Positions 42,888 through 56,618 of a stretch of DNA of 64,000 nucleotides are shown here, piece after piece. Position numbers and translations under genes: made by a program. Location: NCBI GenBank assembly GCA_035041965.1, contig JAPYMA010000192.1, forward strand, positions 1-64,000, written 5' to 3'. Numbering within the stretch: the first letter of the stretch is position 1; each line of letters opens with the position of its first letter. This DNA is from Anisakis pegreffii. Taxonomy: Eukaryota > Nematoda > Chromadorea > Rhabditida > Anisakidae. The notes under the pieces were generated by a model, which did not search any database, was not told the origin of the DNA, and worked only from the letters and a program-made list of their open reading frames with translations.

Positions 42888-45800
42888 CTGATTACCAAAA
42901 ATTCCGAAAAATTCACATTTACAATGGCTGTCAAAACTCACCCAAAAACTAGTCGCCATACGCTAGGAATCATCACGTCATTGGTATACATAACATACCA
43001 TGTAGCAAAAAGCAAATAGTTCCCACTCGATAAGAACATTACAAAAAAATTCATTGATATTCGCAAGGAATCTATCAATAATCAGGCCGAGCGATTGAAA
43101 ATCTAACCTGGAGTGACTTCGATAGCCGTTGCTGATATTGGTACTACTAAACAAGAACAGAACAGTAATAAAGTTGATGAAATACTAACACCGAATAACA
43201 TCTGATGATTCTGAAATAAGCGTTACTTTGATGCGGTGGCAAATAATAGCTTCGAAAAGTTGAATTCAACAGCTTCATGATTCCGGAACGTTTTGCTCAG
43301 TGAATTGAGCTAATTCATTGGTAGTGTTATGAGCCAGCTCATACGTTACGATTATCAGAGATAACGGATAAATTTCATACGCTTGAAGAGAAATATACTT
43401 TGACAACGACTGGGAACACTCAGTTAGTTCTTGATCATCAAGCAGATCAGTCGTTAATCTGAGCAGAAATCATTTTTGTTCCGATGAACAAAAATGAAGG
43501 CAATCTTTAAAGATTGATCAAAGTTAGAACAAAACGTCCGGTAGTTTGGAGGCTCACCTAAACGACATCCGATGTTTTATTGAAAATGAAAATCTTCTTT
43601 TTATTTTAATTAAAATGGACGAAAATTGAGACTGATGAATGAACGAATGAATTTATTTACTTGAATCGATTGGTAGTGCTGTCTTAACGAAGGAATACAA
43701 AGAAATGCAAACTACGAAACAATCACAGTTATGCTCATCAGTTATGTCTGAAATCATTAATGCAAACGGTTTGTTTATTTTCAATGGAACTATCACTGAT
43801 ACTATCAAAGATGTTAACGCGAGTCCGTACGATATCGTGCTGAGGAACAGAGTTTAGTGGCATCGCATCTTTTTTTGCTCGGGACATCACGCATATCTTG
43901 CTGCTCTGTAACTGACGTGAAAAATCGCAATGAACAATTCAGTCATAAGTAATCAAAGTAATGCTGTAGATGTGATCATTTCATGAAATCAACATGAAAT
44001 GAATACTGCACGAGGACGAGATACCCTTGAATCGATATCAAAATTACTAACGAATACCAATCTCGCATTGAATTTAAGTACGAACGAATGACGGAGATAA
44101 CGTCTTGTCGATGTTATCCATTTGAAAATTGAATCGAATAAGGACTGAAAGAAGTTTTAGAGATGAAGGTGAAGAATATGATATCAGTGAAATTGATGAT
44201 TAATTTGGTCATTTTTGATTGATCACACATCTGACATATCCGTTAATTTATCCGCATTGTTCATCCCAAAACCGGACCGTTGTCCATAATCGCTCATCAC
44301 TTTCGCTCTCGACTCTTCCATGACCCCAATCTTCAAGTTCATGATCATCGCTCATCAATAAAAACAAACGAGAACAAGTCTTTCATCGCCATTCAACACT
44401 TCATCGAGAGCACAACTTTTTCTTTCCATCTTAGTGAACATCTTCTTGTGTGCAAAAGATGACACGGCGCTCATTTTTGTGGGCGGTCGAGAGCGATCAC
44501 CGAACAGATTTTTTAAAGTTAATTCGAAATGCTTCATTCCGAAATAGAATGCAGCTTCGACTGAGTGAAGCACCGTTTTCTATGCCTGCTGAAACAGACG
44601 TAAGCCGTGTAGACGAATGCTATTTCCTTTTATTTAACCTTCATTTTCCCTCCTCACCCTACCCACCACCTTGAATTTCCCAAAAAATGTGACACAGCAA
44701 AACGCTTCTTCAATAAATCACCAACAAGTATTATTTATTCGTAATTTAGTTGACAGATCATAATTCAGCAATACATTTCACACTTTCAAGCAAACACCAT
44801 CTGAGTGCAACAAGTTTTTGTTTTTTGTTGTTAGGCTTCATAAACAGTGCTCAGGAGAAGAAATATGTCTTAAAAATAAAGCCAGAAAAATCAGTGACAT
44901 TGAGAATGATACAGCGACTGATGAAAAAAATGTTCGAGAAAAAATAATTGAGTGACTTTTCGTTTCAGAGATAGGGAAAAAACAAAAAGTTCCTTTCAAT
45001 CGAATTTGAAGAAATTCGAATTAAGGTTGATTTCTCGTCGAAAATACTGCCATTTGCTGCTGTATTTTTCAAAATTTTGCACTCTAATCTACGTTCTACA
45101 AATCAATTTCCGTGACAGTAATTTAGTATTCAGTAAAAATTTTCGCACTTTGTCTGCAATATTGCACTCATTTCAAATCTTCATCAGTTCCGTATAAAGC
45201 CGTATCAAACTGCACATTCAATGAGCACAAATGAAAGCAAATTCTAGAGTTCATTTCAAGAAGATAATATCGTTAATTTTTGATAGATAGAGGAACATTA
45301 AACTCAAATGAAAGATATGATAAAAAGCATAGAAAATGGAAATAATAAAAATTCAGTATGTACATTCTGACGCCATCGCGACAGAAATTGAGGTAGAGCG
45401 GCTGACAGTATTAGTTGAAAGTTTTCGAAGAAATGAAAGAAGAAAATGAAAAAAAAAATTCAAGCGATTATACAACAAAAACGATGGCGATAATAGTAAT
45501 AATAACACGTATAAAAACAGTAACAGTACTGTTATTATTAATATTATCAAAAATCATTGCAGCGTTCGCACCATAACAAGATGACACTTCAAGCTTATTG
45601 TGCTTTCAGAATAACAATACTATCGTTGTGATAAACTAGATGATAATAGTTATTATTAGGATACAGGATAAATATTCTCTTCATGTTATGGATTCAGTAG
45701 ATGATGACATCAATTAGTGCAAATAACGTTCGATGATTGAACACACCCAATTTTTAACGTTTTCGAGGGAAATAATTTTGTGAAAATTGTCGTTAAGAAA

Positions 45801-48390
45801 ATCTGGAAAGAAAACTGCCGGAAATAAAAATTTCAACAACAACTAGAAAATCAACAACTGAACACAGCTAGCTTCCAGGCATCCGCTGGAAACAGCGCGC
45901 TTCAGCTGTACTTGATGTTATCGACCACATAGAATCAGTAACGGAAGCATGAGTGGGAATGCTTGAGATCGAATATCTTGTTCAGATGTCAAGGCATTTT
46001 TTAGTACCTCAAAGAAGATGAAATGAGAATAAATGGTAAACTGCACGCTTCATTGTGCTTCATCAGTGAATATTGTTCAATAAAGTCGATCTCAGGTGTT
46101 TCTCGGGCAAAATTTCCTCAGAACCTACTGCGGAGGGTGTTTGAGGGTCACAAACCCATTGAGGATCCAGCCCCTTCTCCCTGCACTCATCATGACCAGC
46201 CTATTTTTCAATAGAGTACGATAGTGAAATTTGAATGTACAGATTGAACAATGGCATCGCTGATGCATTCATAAAAATACATAGTAGGACAACTCGAGTG
46301 ACGACTGATATAAATTGTGACAGTTACATAGAATACACATAAAAGAGTACCAAATATACAGACAATATTTGAGTAAAGTCACCAAAAATACGACAATAAA
46401 TAATGAACAGAAATGAAATCAAAGGAATGACAGAAAAATAACTCAAACGAAGTTCGTTTAGTTCAAAATAATTAAGTTGAGATGGGTTGCATGAAATATA
46501 TAGATATTTGAAATTTAGCTTAGAAATTCCACTGAAAATGGTGCTATAGGTGGCTTTCTGCAATTTAAAGGCTTTCATGTTCGGGTACACAGCTGAGAAA
46601 TTGAGGAATAACAAAATTTTCGAAAAACTATCCCAATGAGGAAACTGCATCACCACGAAAATTGATGAAAAATCAGATCTGGCAATATGCGTTGATCATA
46701 AAAACTATAATCATACAATTTCTGGAATTGTTTCATAATTAGCCCCGATCCGGTTTTTTTTTCTTTTGCAATCACACTAATACGGATGAAAGTTCACATG
46801 CCATTGCTGAATTATAGAAATGAGGTAACAGTAAATTAGATAAGAGGTACGCTAAATTGTTGATGAGGTACGTGCATTAATGATACAATGGTTTAAGAAT
46901 TTAAGATTAACGAAAATAATGAGTGACTTTCTAGTCTAGCGAGATGTTTGTCGCATGTCTTTCATGTTTCTTTTGAGGTCTGCACTTGCTGTAAATGATT
47001 TACGTGATGTTCACATAACGTGGTGTTCGATGAAGCGACCAGGACTGAATCGTCGATGTCATCAACAGATCGCTCATATCACTGATCCATAATAAATCTT
47101 CTTTCATCACCAATTCACTATCAAATCAACAGCAATCGATCCACCTCCTATGGCAAACAACCACACTTTGTGTCGTTCTGAAAAACGGTGAAAATTTTCA
47201 ACGAAACGACTTGATTTTTTTGACAATCATGGTATGCAGTAGTCATTAACACTTACCAATACGAAACTCGAAGAATTTCCCATCGTTGAAGCCATATTAT
47301 CGACTTTTATTACCCAGTGTTGCAGATCAGTCACATCATTTACTAAACGCATTCACTGAAGATTTGAATTATAAACAGCGAATATTACGGATATCATATA
47401 TTATACTGCACGCACAGACAAAATCTAAACTGGTTCGTTGAATATGAATTTGTCGCTCGTGAAAATTGCCAATCATTTGAAAAGAAATGCGTGCAAATCA
47501 CGTAAGCAATTGCACTCTTAACTCAGTAAAGATTACTGTAAACGATGATTAAAATAAAGCAAACAACAAAACCAATCAAACGGTTCGTTAGTTGAATTTT
47601 AATGAAGTAAATACGGTAAGTACATTCACGATATAAACTCCGCAATTTGTCAGCATAGCAAATATGGTCGAAGTAATGATAACAGATGTTAATATGAGAA
47701 TGTAAGTAGCAAAATCTCAGTTATACGCCAGAAATGTTACATTATAGTTATCGGAGCATTGCGGTTGGGAAGAGCGTGCGCGTTTAATGTATTCCAAAGG
47801 CAATTTACGCTAGAGACTTCCAGCACAACATGTGACCAATGATCAATACTCGTCCATTCACAGACGTATTAACATGAAAGTTGTCATTCCATAGATCACG
47901 CGGTCTAGCATAATATAAACATTCTTTAATAATGTGGCTCGTACGTTGAATTGTATGTCAACAGAACGATCACTTAATGGACAAAATAACAATTAATGAC
48001 ATGTGATTCATAACATGAATGTCGTAGACGGAACAGGGTTTTTTCACTCAAAATATATGAATTGAATACTGCAGAATTAAATGATTCTAAACCGCAACTG
48101 ATGTAAAAGTGGTTGAAATTCACAAAAGTTGTTCGGAATGCTGTTAGCTCTAGGTTTTTGTTGTTACATAACTCAATCAAGCAAGTTGGGCTGTTCCGGA
48201 AAGCATTCTGAAGCAGATGCATATGAGTTTTAAGATGAATTTCAATGACATTCCACGGCCGTTTTTCACGGCGAACCTAATGGTATTCAAGTAAGCTTTT
48301 AGGTTCCGTTCAGAACGTCTCACGCCAACCTAGGTGTGAGTATAACTTGAGGAGGAACGTAAATGAGTCATGGAATCATGAACAAATCAA

Positions 48391-48443
48391 AAATAGTAAT
48401 TTCGCATATTCTAATATTTTTAGAATATGCGAAATTACTATTT
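48391..48443. repeat. 23-bp perfect inverted repeat, 7-bp loop
   Basis: Arms 48391-48413 and 48421-48443 are exact reverse complements. Confidence 0.9.
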
Positions 48444-48444
48444 C

Positions 48445-48466
48445 TGTCCTTTAGTACTAAAGGACA
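48445..48466. repeat. 22-bp perfect palindrome next to a hairpin
   Basis: The palindrome TGTCCTTTAGTACTAAAGGA plus its last two bases has no loop. It begins one base after the preceding inverted repeat. Confidence 0.9.
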
Positions 48467-51400
48467 AAAGTAGTAAAGGACGCATATAGAATACTAAAAA
48501 ATTCAAACGCATACATAATCTATTTCCATTGCATAAGTGCACCGAACGCTATCGGGAAACAACGCTCAACTGAATGACGCTATTCAACGCGCAAAAAGAA
48601 TTCATCAGTCACAACGATTTCAATGCTTGGATTACTGTTGGCAAAGGTAGAACACGAAATGAACACGAGATTGAGTGAGCAACAATCGCTTGTGTCTCAA
48701 TTCTTTGAGCCCGTTAGTTTGAAGATAATCTTAAAGTGGACTATCCCGCACATTATCCTCTTCCGAGATCATTGAGCTGAAAAGACTGAAGTCTGAAGGT
48801 TCGAACGCTTAAGGGAAAATAAAATCACTGTTGGGAATGTTTCGTTGTCGGTGTGTCTCTTTTGCAAAGTCTTGTTACTGATTGTTTCATAAGTGATAGT
48901 GAAATCATTCACATGCAAAAAGTGATGAACGTGAAATCTCTATTGAAAATTAAAATATCTGCTACGTAACAACTTTTAAAATGAAATTGTTGATGGCCAG
49001 AACGATTGCGAATGTATCATTATCCAATCATAGGAAATACGAAAAAATAATTTTTTCTTCTCTGCCCAATTTTCTTCTCCACTTGAATGTTATTCTAATC
49101 AGCTGCAGAAACTTGTCTTACTGTTCAAACTCTATCAGTTTGCTTGTGCTTTCATGAATAAATAAATTTCTGCAACGGGTCTATCTCGTTGAAAGAAACT
49201 GAGAGCAACGCAAACATCACTGCGTCTACACTGCTACACATTAACCACACGAAGTTGGTGTTGGAGTCAATACGGAGTTAGAATCCGAGACTCCGATCAT
49301 CTGAAAGAATTATGTTTGTGTTTTTGGATGTCATGAATTGTGTGCTTTACTGAAGGTGTTATAGCAGCAATGCCGAGGTTTCTGTAAAATACTTTAGGCA
49401 AACTGATTTGTTCTGTTCCATTCTGCTGTTCAGTCGTTCTATACCGTTGTGTTCTTCTTTTTTCGGACTGTTCTGATCTATTCCTTGGAATAGGACAGGA
49501 ATAGAACACTCTGAATGGAATGAAAACATCACCAATCAGCATTTGTTCTTCCGCAGTTATCATTATTTCTTTCACAGATGATCGCATAGAGCACTGTTTG
49601 AAATGAATGCAAATTTTGATTGAATTTTGATTCATCAACGAATTCCTCATCGTTTTTGGTCGAAAAATTTGGCCGAGTATTTCCTATAACTTGCAACTCT
49701 CCCCTAATCTTTGTCCTGATATTTCTTTCGATGTTGTCCCATATTTCAGTTCTTTTTTTGTTACTCGTAAAATCGTGTAGTATCGCATGGAATTTAGCTT
49801 AGTTTCATCTCTCCTAATTTTGCTCTTGTTTTCTTTTCCGTTAGTTTCAACGGAAAACAATTTAAGTCAGATACTATCAAATTCATTCACAAAATTACCA
49901 TAATTTCATTCGGCTCAACAAATAAACATCGTGCAAATCCCATCAACCATTTCGACCGTTTACATCGCTTCCTAGTTTGGGCGGAGACATCTTTCCATCA
50001 ATACAATTGAATTCCGCTTCGGTTGTTTCGTTACGACTGGCAGTAGATTAGCTTAGATGATGCTCACAATCAGATGGAATCAAAATATGTGATTTTAAAA
50101 TATTGTTTTGATGCTCAAAATGACAATCAATCAATCATTTGCCCAACTGTTGCGATGGATTTGTGTGAATGGCTTGAATATGTTTATGTATTGCCCAACA
50201 ACAACAAAATTCAGAGATCAACAGCAACTAACTCATAAATAACATTTCATTGTATTAATCATCCGTTATCCATTCATCTTCTCATCCCGTACACATAAAT
50301 ACGCATCCAAACGTGTCTATAACATTTACACATTGTTATTGAACTGAAATTTCAAATTCCCATTTCTCCATGACAACAAAATCGATGGCAATTCGCCGAA
50401 CAAACCGTTGAATTACTCGGAGTTTTGAGTCTTAAAATAAATGTTTACTTCATTACCTTCATCCACCTGAACATTTCTACTGTCTAATATCACTGTTTCG
50501 AGAAAAAGCTGAATAATCTGGTTTGTCAGTAGCTTTAATTTATGCGTTGTTTCTCGTTCAACTTTTTTTCATTGCGATGAGCTGTCCGTTGTTGTTTGAA
50601 CATTGTGGAGAATTATTATTTAATCGTCAGTTTGCTCTTCTCATCATTCTATTGTTCATCTATATTCTTTTACGAACACTTCAGTGTTTCGGTTGAGCAT
50701 CTTTGCATCTTCCATTTCTATGACAAAATCCTCGTTTACACCAAAATCCATGTTGATTGTTTTTCTTAAGCAACAAAAAAACTCATTTATTCAATAGTTC
50801 CCATTCTTCAAACGAGATGTGTTTAATGCAACGAATGGCAATAAACAGAATGAATGAGAGTTTTATTTCGATGTAACAGAACGAATGAACATGTTGTAAA
50901 TGGATAAGTTTTTGCATAATTTTATGTAGGAGGATTTGAAAGTTGCACGGCGAACACAACAGTTTCGATTTCGATGTTTCAGAGTGTTTGCGAATTGTGT
51001 TGTTTGAAAATGATAATATTGTGTTGTTTTTCGAGCGGATGCAGTGTCAGGTGTTGTTTAGAGGTAAACTGACAAGCATAATAATTCGTTATGATGCTGA
51101 GTTAAAGATTATATGTTTGTTTGTGTTCAACTGATAAACGCTGATGAACATTCAGAGGGAATAGACAAATGTCGTTATCGATAAGTGAAGTGAAGCAAAA
51201 TAAAGCTCTCATAAGAAACACACTATTTGGATGGGTGTTTACGAATAATACTGCTTTTGTTGTTTTGTTATTCATCAGCTCCCATGATACCCTCACCCTC
51301 TCGTCCAAGACGTCTATATCCACTCTGATTGGATTATCACGCTGCTAATCACTGCGTCAGCTTGTTGTGAACCGAAAATGAAGGAAGTGCCACTAAACAC

Positions 51401-52138
51401 TGCAAACCCACTATACAACGGAAGTTGGAAACTCCCTTGGTTGTCAAGAGCCGATCAGTTGTGCCGTGCCGCCGCTTTTGCTACAGCGAATATCTCTTGA
51501 GAATTAGTTGGTTCTTCGCGAGTATAAGTGTCAAAGACGAACCACTTTTGCGCTTAGTTGTCTTCGTGGACTTGTGAATGAATACTGCTAACGCAGACCA
51601 CTATGTCCACTCAAAATCTATTCGAAGATTTTCCGGTTTTTATGACTGAATTTGAAAACTGCTTTCTCTCGATCCATATAGTCGAATTTTGTGATTTCCA
51701 AAGTTTGCATCTCATGAATTGTCTCCTAAAAATGCGCCACTGAGCTTGCGAGTTTACCTGATAGTGAGCTGAGCTCCTCTGTAAGTCTGAGTTCATCAGT
51801 TTGATGTTAGTAATTAATTGAATTAACTGTTGTTCTGCATTGACTGAATGTGATCACACATTATTTACGGAATATAGCCGTTTGAATGCTACGGTAACTC
51901 GTTTGCTAATAAGCTGAAATGGAACAAATCTGAAACTTTCTTTTATCGCATTCGGATCATTTATGTTCCATGTTTTATGGTCGCTTGTTGCTAGGCCAGC
52001 AACATATAATTAGTTAGCAATGTTTTGTCAGTTGTGAAACTTTGCCATACTCCATTGTTTGCTTGTCCGCTCGGTTCTCGAATTTCATTTGACAGATGAA
52101 TTTTGTATTCATTGACTGCAATTTGTAGCCTGATCAAG

Positions 52139-55100
52139 ATGTTGAAACGCTGCGCAATCGCAATTCTTTTGTTGGCTTCGTTGGTGTATGCTCGTCCTGC
52201 AGAAACTGAATCAGACGTGAGTATTGCTTGTTTATTTGTTAATGAAGTCGTTGGGCACCTAGTAAAGTAACCATGTATTCATTCATTACCGACAGTGTTC
52301 TCTGTTTACAGCATTTACACATTCATAATTACAGTAGAGACCCATAGAATTTATTATATCTTCAAGGGAATGTTCAACGTGAATCACGCATTCACATTTG
52401 AACTGATCTATCAACTATTGTTGAGGAATCAAATGAAGCGTGAGTATATAGTTGGAAACTGTCTAAATTGATGAGGAAATGAAGTTTTCGTATGTTTAGA
52501 AGGAACATGGAAAAGAATTTTTCCCCAATTGATTTGGAAGTCTCTTTGCATTCATTCAGTGGATGTCTTTTATTAGCGATGCAACCCATCCCGTTTGTGC
52601 CTTTCACCATCCTGCAGAGTGGATAGCAATGCGATTTTGTGGTTAATGATAGCATATCATATATGTTCCAGTGATAAATCACCTATTACTTTCGAGTTCT
52701 ACTGAGTCGAGTTGCAAAATATTTTCATATTTAAGAACATTTTCTCGAATGCGTTTGAAGCGACCAAGACGTTCTTGTCGGACGCGTTGGATACCGTAAC
52801 CGGAGGTGCAAGTGAGTTTCTTTGCTTATACATTTTTAGATTGTTCATGAAACCATTGAACTAATTACGGTTAGTAAGGGAACGGATTTTTTTAGTCCCC
52901 ATCACCACGAGGAGTGGATGAGATTTTTTCCCTCCCCATCTTCAAACCAATCTTAATAAGTGCGCAGTATTCTTGACATGAAGACAAAATTTCCAGCCTC
53001 TTCCTGGAGGAGCATTGAAAAGCACATCTCCGTCCCTTCGCCGATCTTACAGCGAATTTTAGTTTCACAATGACGAACCACAGTAGCGAAGTCATTCTGT
53101 GGTCCCCTTTCGTATGCCATCGCTCTGTGATGTACACCGATTTCTTCACTGCTTTTTTGAGTGCAGTGGCAAAACTCGAATCAAAATTCCTAGGGATGGG
53201 AGTTTCAGAATGTGGCATATCTTATTGCTTTTCGACTGATTATAAAGCAGCAAGATCAGCTTTAGGTTTTGAATTTCAAAGATTCAAGCTGATTAGTTCA
53301 AGTCGAAAATTCTTCAAGCTTCTCTTCTGAAAGATATTTCAAAAAATACTACCGAAGATCATCTAGAATGAGCTGCTTTCAGAAGAAGCTGGCACAGTAA
53401 TAGGAGATGCAGCTGGCGCAGCCGCTGGCAAAGTTGGTAAGAAATTAGAAATTTACAATTGCTTTTACAATTTCATTTCAGCAACTTCCATCACCATAAT
53501 TGTCTGTCAACGAACCCACCTGATTAAGTGATCAATTTAATGAATGTATCACGTGCCATGCACGGCTTTGAGCATCACTCAACATATAAAACTCGTTGTT
53601 AGAGTGAGTGAAGTAACGTTCGATCGTGAAATTTGTGTGCATTTGACCATTATTATTCAGGCGAAGCGGCGCAAACTGTTGGAGAAGGAGCCAAGGATGC
53701 AGCGAATACCGTTGGGGAAGGTGTTAAAAGTGCAGCCGGATATGTTGGCGATAAGGCTGGCGAAGCAAAGGACACAGCAGGTCATTCAGCCGATGTTTTC
53801 AACTTGATTAATCGACGTTGATTGATCGTTCAATGTTTTACCGATGTCTGCACATTTTCCACTGTTGATCACTAATTTTGTTGAGCACTTCAAAAACGTT
53901 TCCTGGAATAGTAGCACAACGATGGCTAGTGGGTGGGAAGCAATCGAATTCATATTCCGACTCTGCATATCTGACTGCATACGCGATAATTCACAAACTC
54001 TTCAGCTTGCATGAAGATGAAAAATTAGCTTTTTAATGCGATAGAATTTGTGCTTTTTTGCCGCTCTCCGGTTTTTGACGGTCACGTACAAAAAGTGTGC
54101 ACAGCGGTGGAAAAGAGTTCGTTTTCGGATTCTTCGCATTTTTGCGTTATTTTTTGTTACACAATGTTACCAGTTCAATTTAAGGAAATGCTCTGAACAG
54201 TGCTAAAGAAGGCTTGCAAAGTGCCGGTGCAGCAGTTTCGGATGCAGCAGGTTGGTTAGAACGCTTGTGACGGTTGATTAGGGTGAAAGCCATATGAGTG
54301 AAAGTTATGAATCCTAGCCACCAGACCACACGGGGATGAATATGGTTCTTTGTTGGGATGGTGCAAATTTTTAGACTAAGTCCATCGAGAATTTGGAATC
54401 TACCTCCGACATAATACATAATCGTCCCGAAAATTCCGAACATGATTCATAACTGACATCCTGAAACAATACGCCGATGACAATTTATTCAGGTAACGCT
54501 GCAAGCTCAGTGAAGCAAGGTGCGTCGGATGTGGCTGAAGGTGCAAAGGGAGCAGCTGGTATGAAATTAAATTTCTATTCAAGTTTCTTCGGATTTTTAA
54601 TAACACTTGTAATTCATATGCCGCCTATCCTCACAAAGCAGAGCGTAATCCATTGTAAACGAATTGTAAATGCTTTCGAGATGAAATGTAATCGGTATAA
54701 ATATACAGAACAATTAAATAATTGCTGCATATACTAGTCAAGTGCTACTTTCTGATATTTTACCATTTAGTTTCCACAGTAGTGTTTGCAAAATGCTGAC
54801 CAATCCTGGGAATAGCCCGATATTGGAAAATGATCATAAGCGACGAATAGATCAGCGATATGACGAAGAAGGAAGCAAGAATGGTGCTATTACGAAATAT
54901 TTCTTCAAAGCTTCTGAATAAAATACTAGTAGTCGGTAATATGGAATTGTTTATCCATTTATGCCCATTAGGTGGTAAACAACAAGTATCACTGAATATG
55001 GATGGACTGGGAATGAGTAATGTGAAATTCAAGGCGGTTATGTCATTATATAAAGTGGCAATTAAAACCCTAAATGACGTATTTCATGGAATCCGCAAAT

Positions 55101-56618
55101 CCTTAGATTTTGCAGAATATCGGAATTGGGATTTACAATTTTGGATCCCGTGTAAATATTATTCCACAGTTATGTCATGCCTTCTGTTCATCACCAGCAA
55201 TTCTATCTTCTCACTAGATTTGAGTATCCCTACTGAATGATTGGCTATCGCGTTCTGAATGATCACTCGTTGCAGGTAGCGCATATGATGCAGCTGGTGA
55301 TGCAGCATCAGCTGCTGGTCGAAAAATCAGTGACGTAGCCGGATCAGCAAAAGATACAGCAGGTAATGCTGATAAGAAACGTGTAGTGATAACTTGAGAA
55401 CAGCCAATCCAGTCCATTGCTGAATTGTTTTGATGACTACCCACATTTGAATACATGCATTCGCTCTTATCAACCGAAACAATTCAAATATAATAGGAGC
55501 AATTCAATAGCTCAAAACATGCGTGAAAGTAGTGAAATTTCAGTTGGTGGAGCAAAAGCGGTCGGCCAAGGAGTTAGCGATGCTGCATCAGCTGTTCACG
55601 ATAAGACAGGTAATCAACTCATTTGATATAGTTCATAAGGAGTAGGTACGCTTTGATCAGTTGGAAGTATTACGTTATGATCCATACACATAAAAGAGTA
55701 ATGAAGTGCTTTTGATGCTTTGCATTAGATCGCTTCCACTTTATTTCAACTGCCTCTTTGTAGCACATGTTGCCCAAAAGCCTAAACGGTTTTTCGGACA
55801 TACCTGGTGCCATGGATAAACCCGAGAGAGTCAGACAAACTGCGAGAATTCAGTGATGAACCCTTAAAAATGAAGCGATTAAATGTGCTTTCAAAAACAA
55901 TAAAGAGCAACAATCACAGTCGTTTATCCAACAAATCATACCCCAACCAAGCGTCCATGTTAGTAAAATTTTCCTGATTTCAAAAGAATAGCGCAAATGT
56001 TTCTGAAATTTCAGTTAAAGGAGCTAAAGCGGTTGGACAAGGCGTAAGTGACGCCGCATCAACTGTTCACGATAAGACAGGTATAAGACAAATTCAACAC
56101 ATCAAAAGAATTCTATATTGCGATCCCGTTTCAACTTACTGCCACAGAACATCTGGAATTTACATATTCTACTCATGGCAAATGGATAATTCGTAATTTT
56201 TAAGACACTTCTGAAGTTTCAGTTGAAGGAGCTAAAACAGTTGGCCAAGGAGTAAACGATGCAGCATCAGCTGTTCACCGGAAAACAAGTATGTTTACAC
56301 AAGCAATCTTTAAACAAACACATCTGTCTAAGTCAAACGCAAAAGCTTATGAAAGAATCTTTGGAAATTATTATCAGAATACCGATTAAATGGTGAATTT
56401 TTCCCAATTATCTAGGATTAATCCCATCAGTCCTGAATTGCTCTCTCGAATTTTCGGAGTCTACGAATGGAAACGATAGTTCCGATGGAGGTTATAGATA
56501 ACTCGTCAAAAAATTTATTATGAACTATTAGCTCTGGGTTTCAGGTCAGGGAGTTTCTGATGTTGGCGAAGGACTCAGTAATATTGGCAAAAGTGTTAAG
56601 GACACTTTTTCAGGCTGA
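52139..56618 (+). CDS. Secreted LEA-like repeat protein
   Basis: Eleven exons fit in phase: 52139-52216, 52736-52811, 53383-53436, 53661-53780, 54185-54250, 54493-54558, 55276-55362, 55544-55609, 56015-56080, 56223-56288, 56545-56618; 819 nt, 272 residues. Exon 1 gives a signal peptide (MLKRCAIAILLLASLVYA) and RPAETESD. Exon 2 is SNAFEATKTFLSDALDTV. The rest is made of Ala/Gly/Lys/Asp-rich units such as GAKAVGQGVSDAASAVHDKT, with 11-residue periodicity and no cysteines. This recalls group-3 LEA and related amphipathic-helix proteins. From exon 2 on, all junctions are phase 1. Inferred: secreted, natively unfolded or helical, perhaps stabilising membranes or proteins, or binding lipid. End FSG then TGA. 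Which family member it is I cannot say. Confidence 0.75.
52892..53330. other. Open, GC-richer stretch in intron 2 of the LEA-like gene
   Basis: Both strands are open for about 260-330 bases (minus strand with SLLWFVIVKLKFAV). Composition differs from the intron around it. No family recognised; perhaps a transposon relic. Confidence 0.25.
53661..53821 (+). CDS. Alternative terminal form of LEA-like exon 4
   Basis: If the weak GTCATT donor at 53781 is not used, the frame runs on for HSADVFNLINRR and stops at 53821. This would give a short protein of about 120 residues made of the first four exons. Confidence 0.4.

Larger units (their letters stand above)
42970..52080. other. Nine-kilobase AT-rich region without a supported gene
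   Basis: Open frames here are short and lack splice or family support. Around 45400-45560 the sequence is a simple purine-rich and AAT-rich run. Two adjacent palindromes stand at 48391-48466. It may hold long introns or regulatory DNA of the flanking genes. Confidence 0.45.

Noticed and set aside
47253..47292. Minus-strand ATG exon MASTMGNSSSFVL with a good GTAAGT donor
   Set aside because: No hydrophobic signal and 4.4 kb from the next candidate exon of the MIG-18-like gene; cannot be joined with confidence.
49380..49530. GTTCTATTCC-rich palindromic stretch
   Set aside because: Short imperfect inverted words without clear ends or target duplication; simple-sequence drift is enough.
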